64,000 nucleotides of DNA from JANTGF01 sp963750735 (GTDB lineage Bacteria; Bacteroidota; Bacteroidia; Bacteroidales; VadinHA17), in NCBI GenBank assembly GCA_963750735.1, contig CAVVRY010000014.1, positions 150,057 through 214,056 of the forward strand, read 5' to 3'. The notes under the pieces are model-generated. The model searched no databases. It had not been told where the DNA came from and was given only the letters and a program-made list of their open reading frames with translations. Both the position numbers and the translations under genes were made by a program. Positions 35,831-48,700 of the stretch are shown in pieces (positions within the stretch are counted from its first letter, which is position 1; each line of letters opens with the position of its first letter).

Positions 35831-36721
35831 TTATAAAATTATAGTTACATTTCCTGTGATAGGATCACTTCCATCACCCAGAGTCAATATAAACTGGTAC
35901 GAATCCATTGGCAATGCTTTTCCTCCATCGGTACCATCCCATGGAATATCATATCCATTTGAGGAACTGTAAACCATCTTACCCCACCTTGTAAAGATTT
36001 CCATTCTAGCATCCGGATACAATTCAATTCCACGTATTTGCCATGTATCGTTGAATCCATCTCCATTCGGTGTAAACACCTTAGGTATTTCGAGGCAATC
36101 GCCATCATAAGGTACATCAATATCATCTTCAACAACACACATGTTTGCATCCATAACTTCAACATGATATGCACCGCCCTCTAGATTAGTTCTATCCTCA
36201 GATGATGAAAGATCTTCCCATGTAATACTGTATGGTTCAGTTCCGCCTGAAATATTCAAGTTAATAGCTCCATCTGCATCACCAGGACAACTTGCCGGAG
36301 TTACAGTAGGATTAATTCTCAATACATCAGGTTGTCCAACATCAAAGGAACCATTCTGACTACATCCATCACTATCAGTGACCGTAACTGTATAGCTACC
36401 TGCTGAAAGATTAGATACTGTTGAAACAGTCTGGCCATTAAACCATTCATAACTAAATGTTCCACTTCCTCCTGATGCTGATACAGTGGCCTCTCCATCT
36501 GAATCTCCGTTGCAACTTACATCTGTTACAGTTACATTTACTACTATTGCTGCTGGTTCATTCAAGGTAAAGCTTCCAGTTCCTGTTAATAGATTATTAT
36601 CTGTCACAATTACCTCATAATCACCTGCACCCAAAGTATTCTGATCTCTTTGTCCCTGTATAATTCCACCGCCATTTGTCGTACTCCAGTTATAGGTATA
36701 TGGACTTGTTCCTCCTGCCAC
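35831..36721 (-). CDS. C-terminal piece of the giant adhesin with type B sorting domain
   Basis: 296 codons, apparently starting at a GTG that is an internal Val; the frame is open further upstream to about 36945. It holds three diverged SprB units (VSCNGDSDGEATVSASGGSG and others) and the CHU_C/type B C-terminal domain (IPKVFTPNGDGFNDTWQIRGIELYPDARMEIFTRWGK...). This domain is the T9SS recognition signal for SprB-like proteins. Confidence 0.85.
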   Translation of the reverse strand: MAGGTSPYTYNWSTTNGGGIIQGQRDQNTLGAGDYEVIVTDNNLLTGTGSFTLNEPAAIVVNVTVTDVSCNGDSDGEATVSASGGSGTFSYEWFNGQTVSTVSNLSAGSYTVTVTDSDGCSQNGSFDVGQPDVLRINPTVTPASCPGDADGAINLNISGGTEPYSITWEDLSSSEDRTNLEGGAYHVEVMDANMCVVEDDIDVPYDGDCLEIPKVFTPNGDGFNDTWQIRGIELYPDARMEIFTRWGKMVYSSSNGYDIPWDGTDGGKALPMDSYQFILTLGDGSDPITGNVTIIL

Positions 36722-39700
36722 AGTTAAGATTATTGTACCATCGCCTGAAGAATTACAGGATAGATCGGTTGTAATACCAGTTACTGTTACTCCAAGTGGT
36801 TCAGTGACTATGTAACTTTCATTTTCAACACATCCGTTCGCATCTGTTACAATAACATCATAGGTACCTGCAGTTAAGCCGCTTTGATCTTCATCACCTG
36901 GTACCAGACCACTTCCATCTGAAGTACTCCAGGAGTATGTATAAGCAATACACCACCATTTACATTTAAATCAATTGCACCATCATTTCCGCCATTTAAG
37001 CTTACATCTGTTACAACTGCAGTAAGTACTATTTGGGCTGGTTCAGAAATTGAAATTGTTGATCCAAATACCTCACAACCATTCACATCCCTTACTCCTA
37101 TATCATAGTTACCTGCTCCAAGTCCTGTAAAGATGCCGCCATTGGATACATAGTTTAATCCTCCGTCTACGGAATATTCATAGGGTGATGTTCCGCCTGA
37201 AACTACTATCGATATAGTTCCATCATTTGCTCCATTACAAGTTAAATCTGTTGATGATTCACTGTCGATACTAATCGCTAGTGGATCTGTTATGGTTAAA
37301 GTCGATCCGAAAATTTCGCATCCATTCACATCTCTTACACCTATATCATAATTACCTGCTGCAAGTCCTGTAAAGCTTCCTCCATTTGATAAATAGTTTA
37401 ATCCTCCGTCTACTGAGTATTCATATGGTGATGTTCCACCTGATACTACTATCGATATAGATCCATCATTCGCTCCATTACAGCTAATGTCTGTTGAACT
37501 TCGGAGTCTATGTGTTATGGCGACTGGCTCAGTCTACTGATTAAGGTTGATGCCTGCAATGACCTCACAACCATTTACATCTCTTACACTTCCTATATCA
37601 GTAATTTCCTGCACTAAGGCCTATAAAACTGCCACCATTTGATTACATAATTTAATCCACCATCTACGGAATACTCATACGGCTGATGTTCCACCGCTTG
37701 CGGTGACCGTTACTGTTCCATCATTTGCTCCGTTGCATGTAATATCTGTTGATGCTTCTGAGTCTATTGTTATGGCTGCTGGTTCGGCTATGATCAGGTT
37801 GCTGCTTGCAACTGGTCCACATCCATTGGCATCTGTTACACTTACTGTATAAGTATTTGCTGGTAAGCTTGTAAATGATCCGGTTCCATTGCTGATTGCT
37901 CCGGGGTTCAATGTATAGATCAAAGCTCCGGTTCCACCACTGGCTGATACCGTTACTGTTCCATCATTTGCTCCGTTGCAGGTGATATCTGTCGATGCTT
38001 CTGAGTCTATGCTTATCGCTGCTGGTTCTGCTATGATCAGGTTGCTACTTACAACTGGTCCACATCCATTGGCATCGGTTACACTTACTGTATAGCTATT
38101 GGCTGAAAGGTTCGTAAATGATCCGGTTCCATTGCTGATCGCTCCTGGGTTCAATGTATAGATCAAGGCTCCTGTTCCGCCACTGGCTGTTACCGTTACT
38201 GTTCCATCATTTGCTCCGTTGCATGTAATATCTGTCGATGCTTCTGAGTCTATGTTTATCGCTACTGGTTCTGCTATGACTAAGGTTGATACGTTACTTC
38301 TGGTCCACATCCATTTACATCTGTTACACTTACTGTATAGTTATTTGCTGACAGGTTTATAAATGTTCCGGTTCCATTGCTGATCGCTCCAGGGTTCAAG
38401 GTATAGATCAAGGCTGAGGTTCCACCGCTTGCTGTTACCGTTACTGTTCCATCATTTGCTCCATTGCATGTAATATCTGTTGATGCTTCTGAGTCTATGC
38501 TTATCGCTGCTGGTTCTGCTATGATCAGGTTGCTGCTTGCAACTGGTCCACATCCATTGGCATCGGTTACACTTACTGTATAAGTATTTGCTGGTAAGTT
38601 TGTAAATGATCCGGTTCCATTGCTGATTGCTCCGGGGTTCAATGTATAGATCAAAGCTCCGGTTCCGCCACTTGCGGTTACCGTTACTGTTCCATCATTT
38701 GCTCCGTTGCAGGTAATATCTGTTGATGCTTCTGAGTCTATGCTTATCGCTGCTGGTTCTGCTATGATAAGGTTGAACTTACTTCTGGTCCACATCCATT
38801 GGCATCGGTTACACTTACTGTATAGCTATTGGCTGACAGGTTCGTAAATGATCCGGTTCCATTGCTGATCGCTCCAGGGTTCAATGTATAGATCAAGGCT
38901 CCGGTTCCACCGCTTGCTGTTACCGTTACTGTTCCATCATTCGCTCCGTTGCAGGTAATATCTGTTGATGCTTCTGAGTCTATGCTTATCGCTGCTGGTT
39001 CTGCTATGACTAAGCTTGAACTTACTTCTGGTCCGCATCCATTGGCATCGGTTACACTTACTGTATAAGTATTGGCTGACAGGTTTGTAAATGATCCGGT
39101 TCCATTGCTGATCGCTCCGGGGTTCAATGTATAGATCAAAGCTCCGGTTCCGCCACTGGCTGATACTGTTACTGTTCCATCATTTGCTCCGTTGCATGTA
39201 ATATCTGTTGATGCTTCTGAGTCTATGCTTATCGCTGCTGGTTCTGCTATGACTAAGCTTGAACTTACTTCTGGTCCACATCCATTGGCATCAGTTACAC
39301 TTACTGTATAGCTATTGGCTGACAGGTTCGTGAATGATCCGGTTCCATTGCTTATCGCTCCTGGGTTCAATGTATAGATCAAGGCTCCGGTTCCGCCACT
39401 GGCTGATACTGTTACTGTTCCATCATTCGCTCCGTTGCATGTAATATCTGTCGATGCTTCTGAGTCTATCGTTATGGCAGCTGGTTCGGCTATGATAAGG
39501 TTGAACTTACATCTGGTCCGCATCCATTGGCGTCGGTTACACTTACTGTATAAGTATTGGCTGACAGGTTGGTAAAGGTTCCGGTTCCATTGCTGATCGC
39601 TCCAGGGTTCAATGTATAGATCAGGGCTCCGGTTCCGCCACTGGCTGATACTGTTACTGTTCCATCATTTGCTCCGTTGCAGGTAATATCTGTCGATGCT

Positions 39701-42700
39701 TCTGAGTCTATCGTTATGGCAGCCGGTTCGGCTATGACTAAGCTTGAACTTACTTCTGGTCCGCATCCATTGGCGTCGGTTACACTTACTGTATAAGTAT
39801 TGGCTGACAGGTTGGTAAAGGTTCCGGTTCCATTGCTGATCGCTCCCGGGTTCAATGTATAGATCAAGGCTCCGGTTCCACCGCTTGCTGTTACTGTTAC
39901 TGTTCCATCATTTGCTCCGTTGCATGTAATATCTGTCGATGCTTCTGAGTCTATTGTTATCGCTGCTGGTTCTGCTATGATAAGCTTGCTACTTACAACT
40001 GGTCCACATCCATTGGCATCGGTTACACTTACTGTATAGCTATTGGCTGACAGGTTCGTAAAGGTTCCGGTTCCATTGCTTATCGCTCCAGGGTTCAATG
40101 TATAGATCAGGGCTCCGGTTCCACCGCTTGCTGTTACTGTTACTGTTCCATCATTTGCTCCGTTGCATGTAATATCTGTCGATGCTTCTGAGTCTATTGT
40201 TATGGCTGCTGGTTCGGCTATGATCAGGTTGCTGCTTGCAACTGGTCCACATCCATTGGCATCGGTTACACTTACTGTATAGCTATTGGCTGACAGGTTC
40301 GTAAATGATCCGGTTCCATTGCTGATCGCTCCAGGGTTCAATGTATAGATCAAGGCTCCGGTTCCACCGCTTGCTGTTACCGTTACTGTTCCATCATTTG
40401 CTCCATTGCAAGTAATATCTGTTGATGCTTCTGAGTCGATGCTTATCGCTGCTGGTTCTGCTATGATCAGGTTGCTGCTGGCAACTGGTCCACATCCATT
40501 GGCATCGGTTACACTTACTGTATAGCTATTGGCTGACAGGTTCGTAAAGGTTCCGGTTCCATTGCTGATCGCTCCCGGGTTCAATGTATAGATCAGGGCT
40601 CCGGTTCCGCCACTTGCTGTTACCGTTACTGTTCCATCATTCGCTCCATTGCAGGTAATATCTGTTGATGCTTCTGAGTCTATGTTATCGCTGCTGGTTC
40701 TGCTATGATCAGGTTGCTACTTGCAACTGGTCCACATCCATTGGCATCGGTTACACTTACTGTATAGCTATTGGCTGACAGGTTCGTAAAGGTTCCGGTT
40801 CCATTGCTGATCGCTCCAGGGTTCAATGTATAGATCAAGGCTCCGGTTCCGCCACTTGCTGTTACCGTTACTGTTCCATCATTTGCTCCGTTGCATGTAA
40901 TATCTGTCGATGCTTCTGAGTCTATGCTTATCGCTGCTGGTTCTGCTATGATCAGGTTGTACTTGCAACTGGTCCACATCCATTGGCATCGGTTACACTT
41001 ACTGTATAGCTATTGGCTGACAGGTTCGTAAATGATCCGGTTCCATTGCTGATAGCTCCAGGGTTCAATGTATAGATCAGGGCTCCGGTTCCGCCGCTTG
41101 CGGTTACTGTTACTGTTCCATCATTTGCTCCGTTGCATGTAATATCTGTTGATGCTTCTGAGTCTATGCTTATCGCTGCTGGTTCTGCTATGACTAAGCT
41201 TGAACTTACTTCTGGTCCACATCCATTGGCATCGGTTACACTTACTGTATAGCTATTGGCTGAAAGGTTTGTAAATGATCCGGTTCCATTGCTGATCGCT
41301 CCAGGGTTCAATGTATAGATCAGGCTCCTGTTCCGCCGCTTGCAGTTACCGTTACTGTTCCATCATTTGCTCCGTTACAGGTAATATCTGTTGATGCTTC
41401 TGAGTCTATGCTTATCGCTGCTGGTTCTGCTATGACTAAGCTTGAACTTACTTCTGGTCCACATCCATTGGCATCGGTTACACTTACTGTATAGCTATTG
41501 GCTGACAGGTTGGTGAATGATCCGGTTCCATTGCTTATAGCTCCAGGGTTCAATGTATAGATCAAGGCTCCGGTTCCGCCACTGGCTGATACTGTTACTG
41601 TTCCATCATTTGCTCCATTACAGGTAATATCTGTTGATGCTTCTGAGTCTATGCTTATCGCTGCTGGTTCTGCTATGACTAAGTTTGAACTTACTTCTGG
41701 TCCACATCCATTGGCATCGGTTACACTTACTGTATAGCTATTGGCTGACAGGTTCGTAAATGATCCGGTTCCATTGCTGATCGCTCCCGGGTTCAATGTA
41801 TAGATCAAAGCTCCGGTTCCGCCACTGGCTGTTACCGTTACTGTTCCATCATTTGCTCCGTTGCAGGTAATATCTGTTGATGCTTCTGAGTCTATTGCTT
41901 ATCGCTGCTGGTTCTGCTATGATCAGGTTGCTGCTGAGCTCGTAACTGGTCCACATCCATTGGCATCGGTTACACTTACTGTATAAGCTATTGGCTGACA
42001 GGTTCGTAAATGATCCGGTTCCATTGCTGATTGCTCCAGGGTTCAAGGTATAGATCAAGGCTCCGGTTCCACCACTTGCTGATACCGTTACTGTTCCATC
42101 ATTTGCTCCGTTGCATGTAATATCTGTTGATGCTTCTGAGTCTATGTTATGGCTGCTGGTTCTGCTATGATCAGGTTGCTACTTACTTCTGGTCCACATC
42201 CATTGGCATCGGTTACACTTACTGTATAGCTATTGGCTGACAGGTTCGTAAATGATCCGGTTCCATTGCTTATAGCTCCAGGGTTCAATGTATAGATCAA
42301 GGCTCCGGTTCCACCACTTGCGGTTACCGTTACTGTTCCATCATTTGCTCCGTTGCATGTAATATCTGTTGATGCTTCTGAGTCTATGCTTATGGCTGCT
42401 GGTTCTGCTATGATCAGGTTGCTACTTACTTCTGGTCCACATCCATTGGCATCGGTTACACTTACTGTATAGCTATTGGCTGACAGGTTGGTGAATGATC
42501 CGGTTCCATTGCTTATAGCTCCAGGGTTCAATGTATAGATCAAGGCTCCGGTTCCGCCGCTTGCTGTTACCGTTACTGTTCCATCATTTGCTCCATTACA
42601 GGTAATATCTGTTGATGCTTCTGAGTCTATGCTTATCGCTGCTGGTTCTGCTATGACTAAGCTTGAACTTACTTCTGGTCCACATCCATTGGCATCGGTT

Positions 42701-45700
42701 ACACTTACTGTATAGCTATTGGCTGACAGGTTGGTGAATGATCCGGTTCCATTGCTGATCGCTCCCGGGTTCAATGTATAGATCAGGGCTCCGGTTCCGC
42801 CACTGGCTGATACCGTTACTGTTCCATCATTCGCTCCATTGCAGGTAATATCTGTTGATGCTTCTGAGTCTATGCTTATCGCTGCTGGTTCTGCTATGAT
42901 CAGGTTGCTGAACTGACAACTGGTCCACATCCATTGGCATCGGTTACACTTACTGTATAGCTATTGGCTGACAGGTTCGTAAATGTTCCGGTTCCATTGC
43001 TTATAGCTCCAGGGTTCAATGTATAGATCAAGGCTCCGGTTCCGCCACTTGCTGTTACCGTTACTGTTCCATCATTTGCTCCGTTGCATGTAATATCTGT
43101 TGATGCTTCTGAGTCGATGCTTATGGCTGCTGGTTCTGCTATGATCAGGTTGAACTTACTTCTGGTCCACATCCATTGGCATCGGTTACACTTACTGTAT
43201 AGCTATTGGCTGACAGGTTGGTAAATGTTCCGGTTCCATTGCTGATTGCTCCAGGGTTCAAGGTATAGATCAAGGCTCCGGTTCCGCCGCTTGCGGTTAC
43301 TGTTACTGTTCCATCATTTGCTCCGTTGCATGTGATATCTGTTGATGCTTCTGAGTCTATGCTTATCGCTGCTGGTTCTGCTATGACTAAGCTTGAACTT
43401 ACTTCTGGTCCACATCCGTTGGCATCGGTTACACTTACTGTATAGCTATTGGCTGACAGGTTTGTAAATGATCCGGTTCCATTGCTGATCGCTCCAGGGT
43501 TCAAGGTATAGATCAAAGCTCCTGTTCCGCCGCTTGCTGTTACCGTTACTGTTCCATCATTTGCTCCGTTACAGGTAATATCTGTCGATGCTTCTGAGTC
43601 TATGCTTATCGCTGCTGGTTCTGCTATGATCAGGTTGTACTTACTTCTGGTCCACATCCGTTGGCATCGGTTACACTTACTGTATAGCTATTGGCTGACA
43701 GGTTGGTGAATGATCCGGTTCCATTGCTTATAGCTCCAGGGTTCAATGTATAGATCAAGGCTCCTGTTCCGCCACTGGCTGATACCGTTACTGTTCCATC
43801 ATTTGCTCCATTGCAGGTAATATCTGTTGATGCTTCTGAGTCTATAGTTATCGCTGCTGGTTCTGCTATGACTAAGTTTGAACTTACTTCTGGTCCACAT
43901 CCATTGGCATCGGTTACACTTACTGTATAGCTATTGGCTGACAGGTTGGTAAATGATCCGGTTCCATTGCTTATAGCTCCAGGGTTCAATGTATAGATCA
44001 AGGCTCCGGTTCCGCCACTTGCTGTTACCGTTACTGTTCCATCATTTGCTCCGTTGCATGTAATATCTGTTGATGCTTCTGAGTCGATGCTTATCGCTGC
44101 TGGTTCGGCTATGATCAGGTTGCTGCTTACAACTGGTCCACATCCATTGGCATCTGTTACACTTACTGTATAGCTATTGGCTGACAGGTTCGTGAATGAT
44201 CCGGTTCCATTGCTTATTGCTCCAGGGTTCAAGGTATAGATCAGGGCTCCGGTGCCGCCGCTTGCGGTTACTGTTACTGTTCCATCGTTTGCTCCGTTGC
44301 ATGTGATATCTGTTGATGCTTCTGAGTCTATGCTTATCGCTGCTGGTTCTGCTATGACTAAGCTTGAACTTACTTCTGGTCCACATCCGTTGGCATCGGT
44401 TACACTTACTGTATAGCTATTGGCTGACAGGTTCGTAAATGATCCGGTTCCATTGCTGATAGCTCCTGGGTTCAAGGTATAGATCAAGGCTCCGGTTCCG
44501 CCGCTTGCAGTTACAGTTACTGTTCCATCATTTGCTCCGTTGCAGGTAATATCTGTCGATGTTTCTGAGTCTATGCTTATCGCTGCTGGTTCTGCTATGA
44601 TCAGGTTGCTGCTTACAACTGGTCCACATCCATTGGCATCGGTTACACTTACTGTATAGCTATTGGCTGACAGGTTCGTGAATGATCCGGTTCCATTGCT
44701 TATAGCTCCCGGGTTCAATGTATAGATCAAGGCTCCGGTTCCGCCGCTGGCTGTTACTGTTACTGTTCCATCATTTGCTCCATTGCAGGTAATATCTGTT
44801 GATGCTTCTGAGTCTATACTTATCGCTGCTGGTTCTGCTATGACTAAGTTTGAACTTACTTCTGGTCCACATCCATTGGCATCGGTTACACTTACTGTAT
44901 AGCTATTGGCTGACAGGTTCGTGAATGATCCGGTTCCATTGCTTATAGCTCCAGGGTTCAATGTATAGATCAGGGCTCCGGTTCCGCCACTGGCTGATAC
45001 CGTTACTGTTCCATCATTTGCTCCGTTGCATGTAATATCTGTTGATGCTTCTGAGTCGATGCTTATCGCTGCTGGTTCGGCTATGATCAGGTTGCTGCTT
45101 ACTACTGGTCCACATCCATTGGCGTCGGTTACACTTACTGTATAGCTATTGGCTGACAGGTTCGTAAATGATCCGGTTCCATTGCTGATTGCTCCAGGGT
45201 TCAATGTATAGATCAAAGCTCCGGTTCCGCCGCTTGCTGTTACTGTTACTGTTCCATCGTTTGCTCCGTTGCATGTAATATCTGTTGATGCTTCTGAGTC
45301 TATGCTTATCGCTGCTGGTTCTGCTATGACTAAGCTTGATACTTACTTCTGGTCCACATCCATTGGCATCGGTTACACTTACTGTATAGCTATTGGCTGA
45401 CAGGTTCGTAAATGTTCCGGTTCCATTGCTTATAGCTCCAGGGTTCAAGGTATAGATCAGGGCTCCGGTTCCGCCGCTTGCTGTTACCGTTACTGTTCCA
45501 TCATTTGCTCCGTTGCATGTAATATCTGTCGATGCTTCTGAGTCTATGCTTATCGCTGCTGGTTCGGCTATGATCAGGTTGCTGCTTGCAACTGGTCCAC
45601 ATCCATTGGCATCGGTTACACTTACTGTATAGCTATTGGCTGACAGGTTCGTAAATGATCCGGTTCCATTGCTGATTGCTCCGGGGTTCAATGTATAGAT

Positions 45701-48700
45701 CAGGGCTCCGGTTCCACCGCTTGCTGTTACCGTTACTGTTCCATCATTTGCTCCGTTGCATGTAATATCTGTCGATGCTTCTGAGTCTATGCTTATCGCT
45801 GCTGGTTCTGCTATGATCAGCTTGCAACTTACTTCTGGTCCACATCCATTGGCATCGGTTACACTTACTGTATAGCTATTGGCTGACAGGTTGGTAAATG
45901 ATCCGGTTCCATTGCTGATCGCTCCCGGGTTCAATGTATAGATCAAGGCTCCGGTTCCGCCGCTGGCTGATACTGTTACTGTTCCATCATTTGCTCCGTT
46001 GCATGTAATATCTGTTGATGCTTCTGAGTCTATGTTATCGCTGCTGGTTCTGCTATGATCAGGTTGCTGCTGGCAACTGGTCCACATCCATTGGCATCGG
46101 TTACACTTACTGTATAGCTATTGGCTGACAGGTTCGTAAAGGTTCCGGTTCCATTGCTTATAGCTCCAGGGTTCAATGTATAGATCAAAGCTCCGGTTCC
46201 ACCACTTGCGGTTACCGTTACTGTTCCATCGTTTGCTCCGTTGCATGTAATATCTGTCGATGCTTCTGAGTCGATGCTTATGACTGCTGGTTCAGCTATG
46301 ATCAGGTTGCTGCTGGCAACTGGTCCACATCCATTGGCATCGGTTACACTTACTGTATAGTTATTGGCTGACAGGTTCGTAAATGATCCGGTTCCATTGC
46401 TGATTGCTCCGGGGTTCAATGTATAGATCAGGGCTCCGGTTCCGCCGCTTGCAGTTACCGTTACTGTTCCATCATTTGCTCCGTTGCAGGTAATATCTGT
46501 TGATGCTTCTGAGTCTATGCTTATCGCTGCTGGTTCGGCTATGACTCAGGTTGTGCTGACAACTGGTCCACATCCATTGGCATCGGTTACACTTACTGTA
46601 TAGCTATTGGCTGACAGGTTCGTAAATGTATCCGGTTCCATTGCTGATTGCTCCAGGGTTCAATGTATAGATCAGGGCTCCGGTTCCGCCACTTGCTGTT
46701 ACAGTTACTGTTCCATCATTTGCTCCGTTGCAGGTAATATCTGTTGATGCTTCTGTGTCTATGCTTATCGCTGCTGGTTCTGCTATGACTAAGCTTGAAC
46801 TTACTTCTGGTCCACATCCATTGGCGTCGGTTACACTTACTGTATAAGTATTTGCTGACAGGTTTGTGAATGATCCGGTTCCATTGCTGATCGCTCCAGG
46901 GTTCAAGGTATAGATCAGGGCTCCGGTGCCGCCGCTTGCTGTTACTGTTACTGTTCCATCATTCGCTCCGTTGCAGGTAATATCTGTTGATGCTTCTGAG
47001 TCTATCGTTATGGCAGCCGGTTCGGCTATGACTAAGCTTGAACTTACTTCTGGTCCGCATCCATTGGCGTCGGTTACACTTACTGTATAAGTATTGGCTG
47101 ACAGGTTGGTAAAGGTTCCGGTTCCATTGCTGATCGCTCCCGGGTTCAATGTATAGATCAAAGCTCCGGTTCCGCCACTGGCTGATACTGTTACTGTTCC
47201 ATCATTTGCTCCGTTGCATGTAATATCTGTTGATGCTTCTGTGTCTATGCTTATCGCTGCTGGTTCTGTTACTACTAAGCTTGAACTTACTTCCGGTCCA
47301 CATCCATTGGCATCAGTTACACTTACTGTATAAGTATTGGCTGACAGGTTCGTAAATGATCCGGTTCCATTGCTTATAGCTCCGGGGTTCAATGTATAGA
47401 TCAAGGCTCCTGTTCCGCCACTGGCTGATACTGTTACTGTTCCATCATTTGCTCCGTTGCATGTGATATCTGTCGATGTTTCTGAGTCTATTGTTATGGC
47501 TGCTGGTTCAGCTACAACATAATTATCACTAATAGTTGCTGAATTAGCATCTGTAACAATTACTGTATAGGTTCCTGCTGTTAATCCTGTTTGATCCTCA
47601 TCTCCAACCACTAATCCACTTCCATCTAATGTACTCCATGCATAACTGTATGGACTTATTCCTCCTCCTACTGTTATACTTATTGAGCCACTATTTGTTC
47701 CATTGCAATCAACATCTGTTACTACACCTGTCAAGGTTAATGAACCAGGTTCTGTGACTGTATAGATACCACTTTCTGTACATCCATTTATATCGGTTAC
47801 AAGTACTGTATATGTTCCTGCAGTTAATCCGGTTTGATCCTCATCTCCTACTACTAATCCACTTCCATCCAATGTGCTCCATGCAAAAGTATAAGGGCTC
47901 GTTCCTCCAATTACAGTTAAAGCTATAGCTCCATCATTCCCTCCTGCTACACTAACATTTGTAATTACACCAGTAACTGAAAGAGTAGCTCCCGGTTGGG
48001 TAATCGTTACCGCTACATCAAAGATACATAGGCCTGCATCTCTTACTCTGACTGTATAATTGTTCGCTGACAGTGAACCAAATGTGCCTGAAGCCTGGTA
48101 AGTTGTTCCTCCGTCTATTGAGTATTCATATGGGGCTGTGCCATCTGAACCGGCTACCGTTACTGTTCCTGTTGCATCTCCAAAGCAGGCTACATCTGTT
48201 TGTGCTGTTATGCTGCCTGAAAGTGCTGCTGCCGGTTGGGTAATCGTTACCGCTACATCAAAGGTACATAGGCCTGCATCTCTTACTCTGACTGTATAGT
48301 TGTTGGCTGATAATCCTGCAAAAGTACCTGAAGCCTGGTAAGTTGTTCCTCCGTCTATTGAGTATTCATATGGTGCGGTCCCATCTGATCCGGCTACCGT
48401 TACTGTTCCTGTTGCATCGCCGAAGCAGGCTACATCTGTCTGTGCTGTTATGCTTCCGCTTAGGGCTGCCGCCGGTTGGGTGATCGTTACCGCTACATCA
48501 AAGGTACATAGGCCTGCATCTCTTACTCTGACAGTATAGTTGTTGGCTGACAGTGAACCAAATGTGCCTGAAGCCTGGTAAGTTGTTCCTCCGTCTATTG
48601 AGTATTCATATGGGGCGGTTCCATCTGATCCGGCTACCGTTACTGTTCCTGTTGCATCGCCGAAGCAGGCTACATCTGTTTGTGCTGTTATGCTTCCTGT

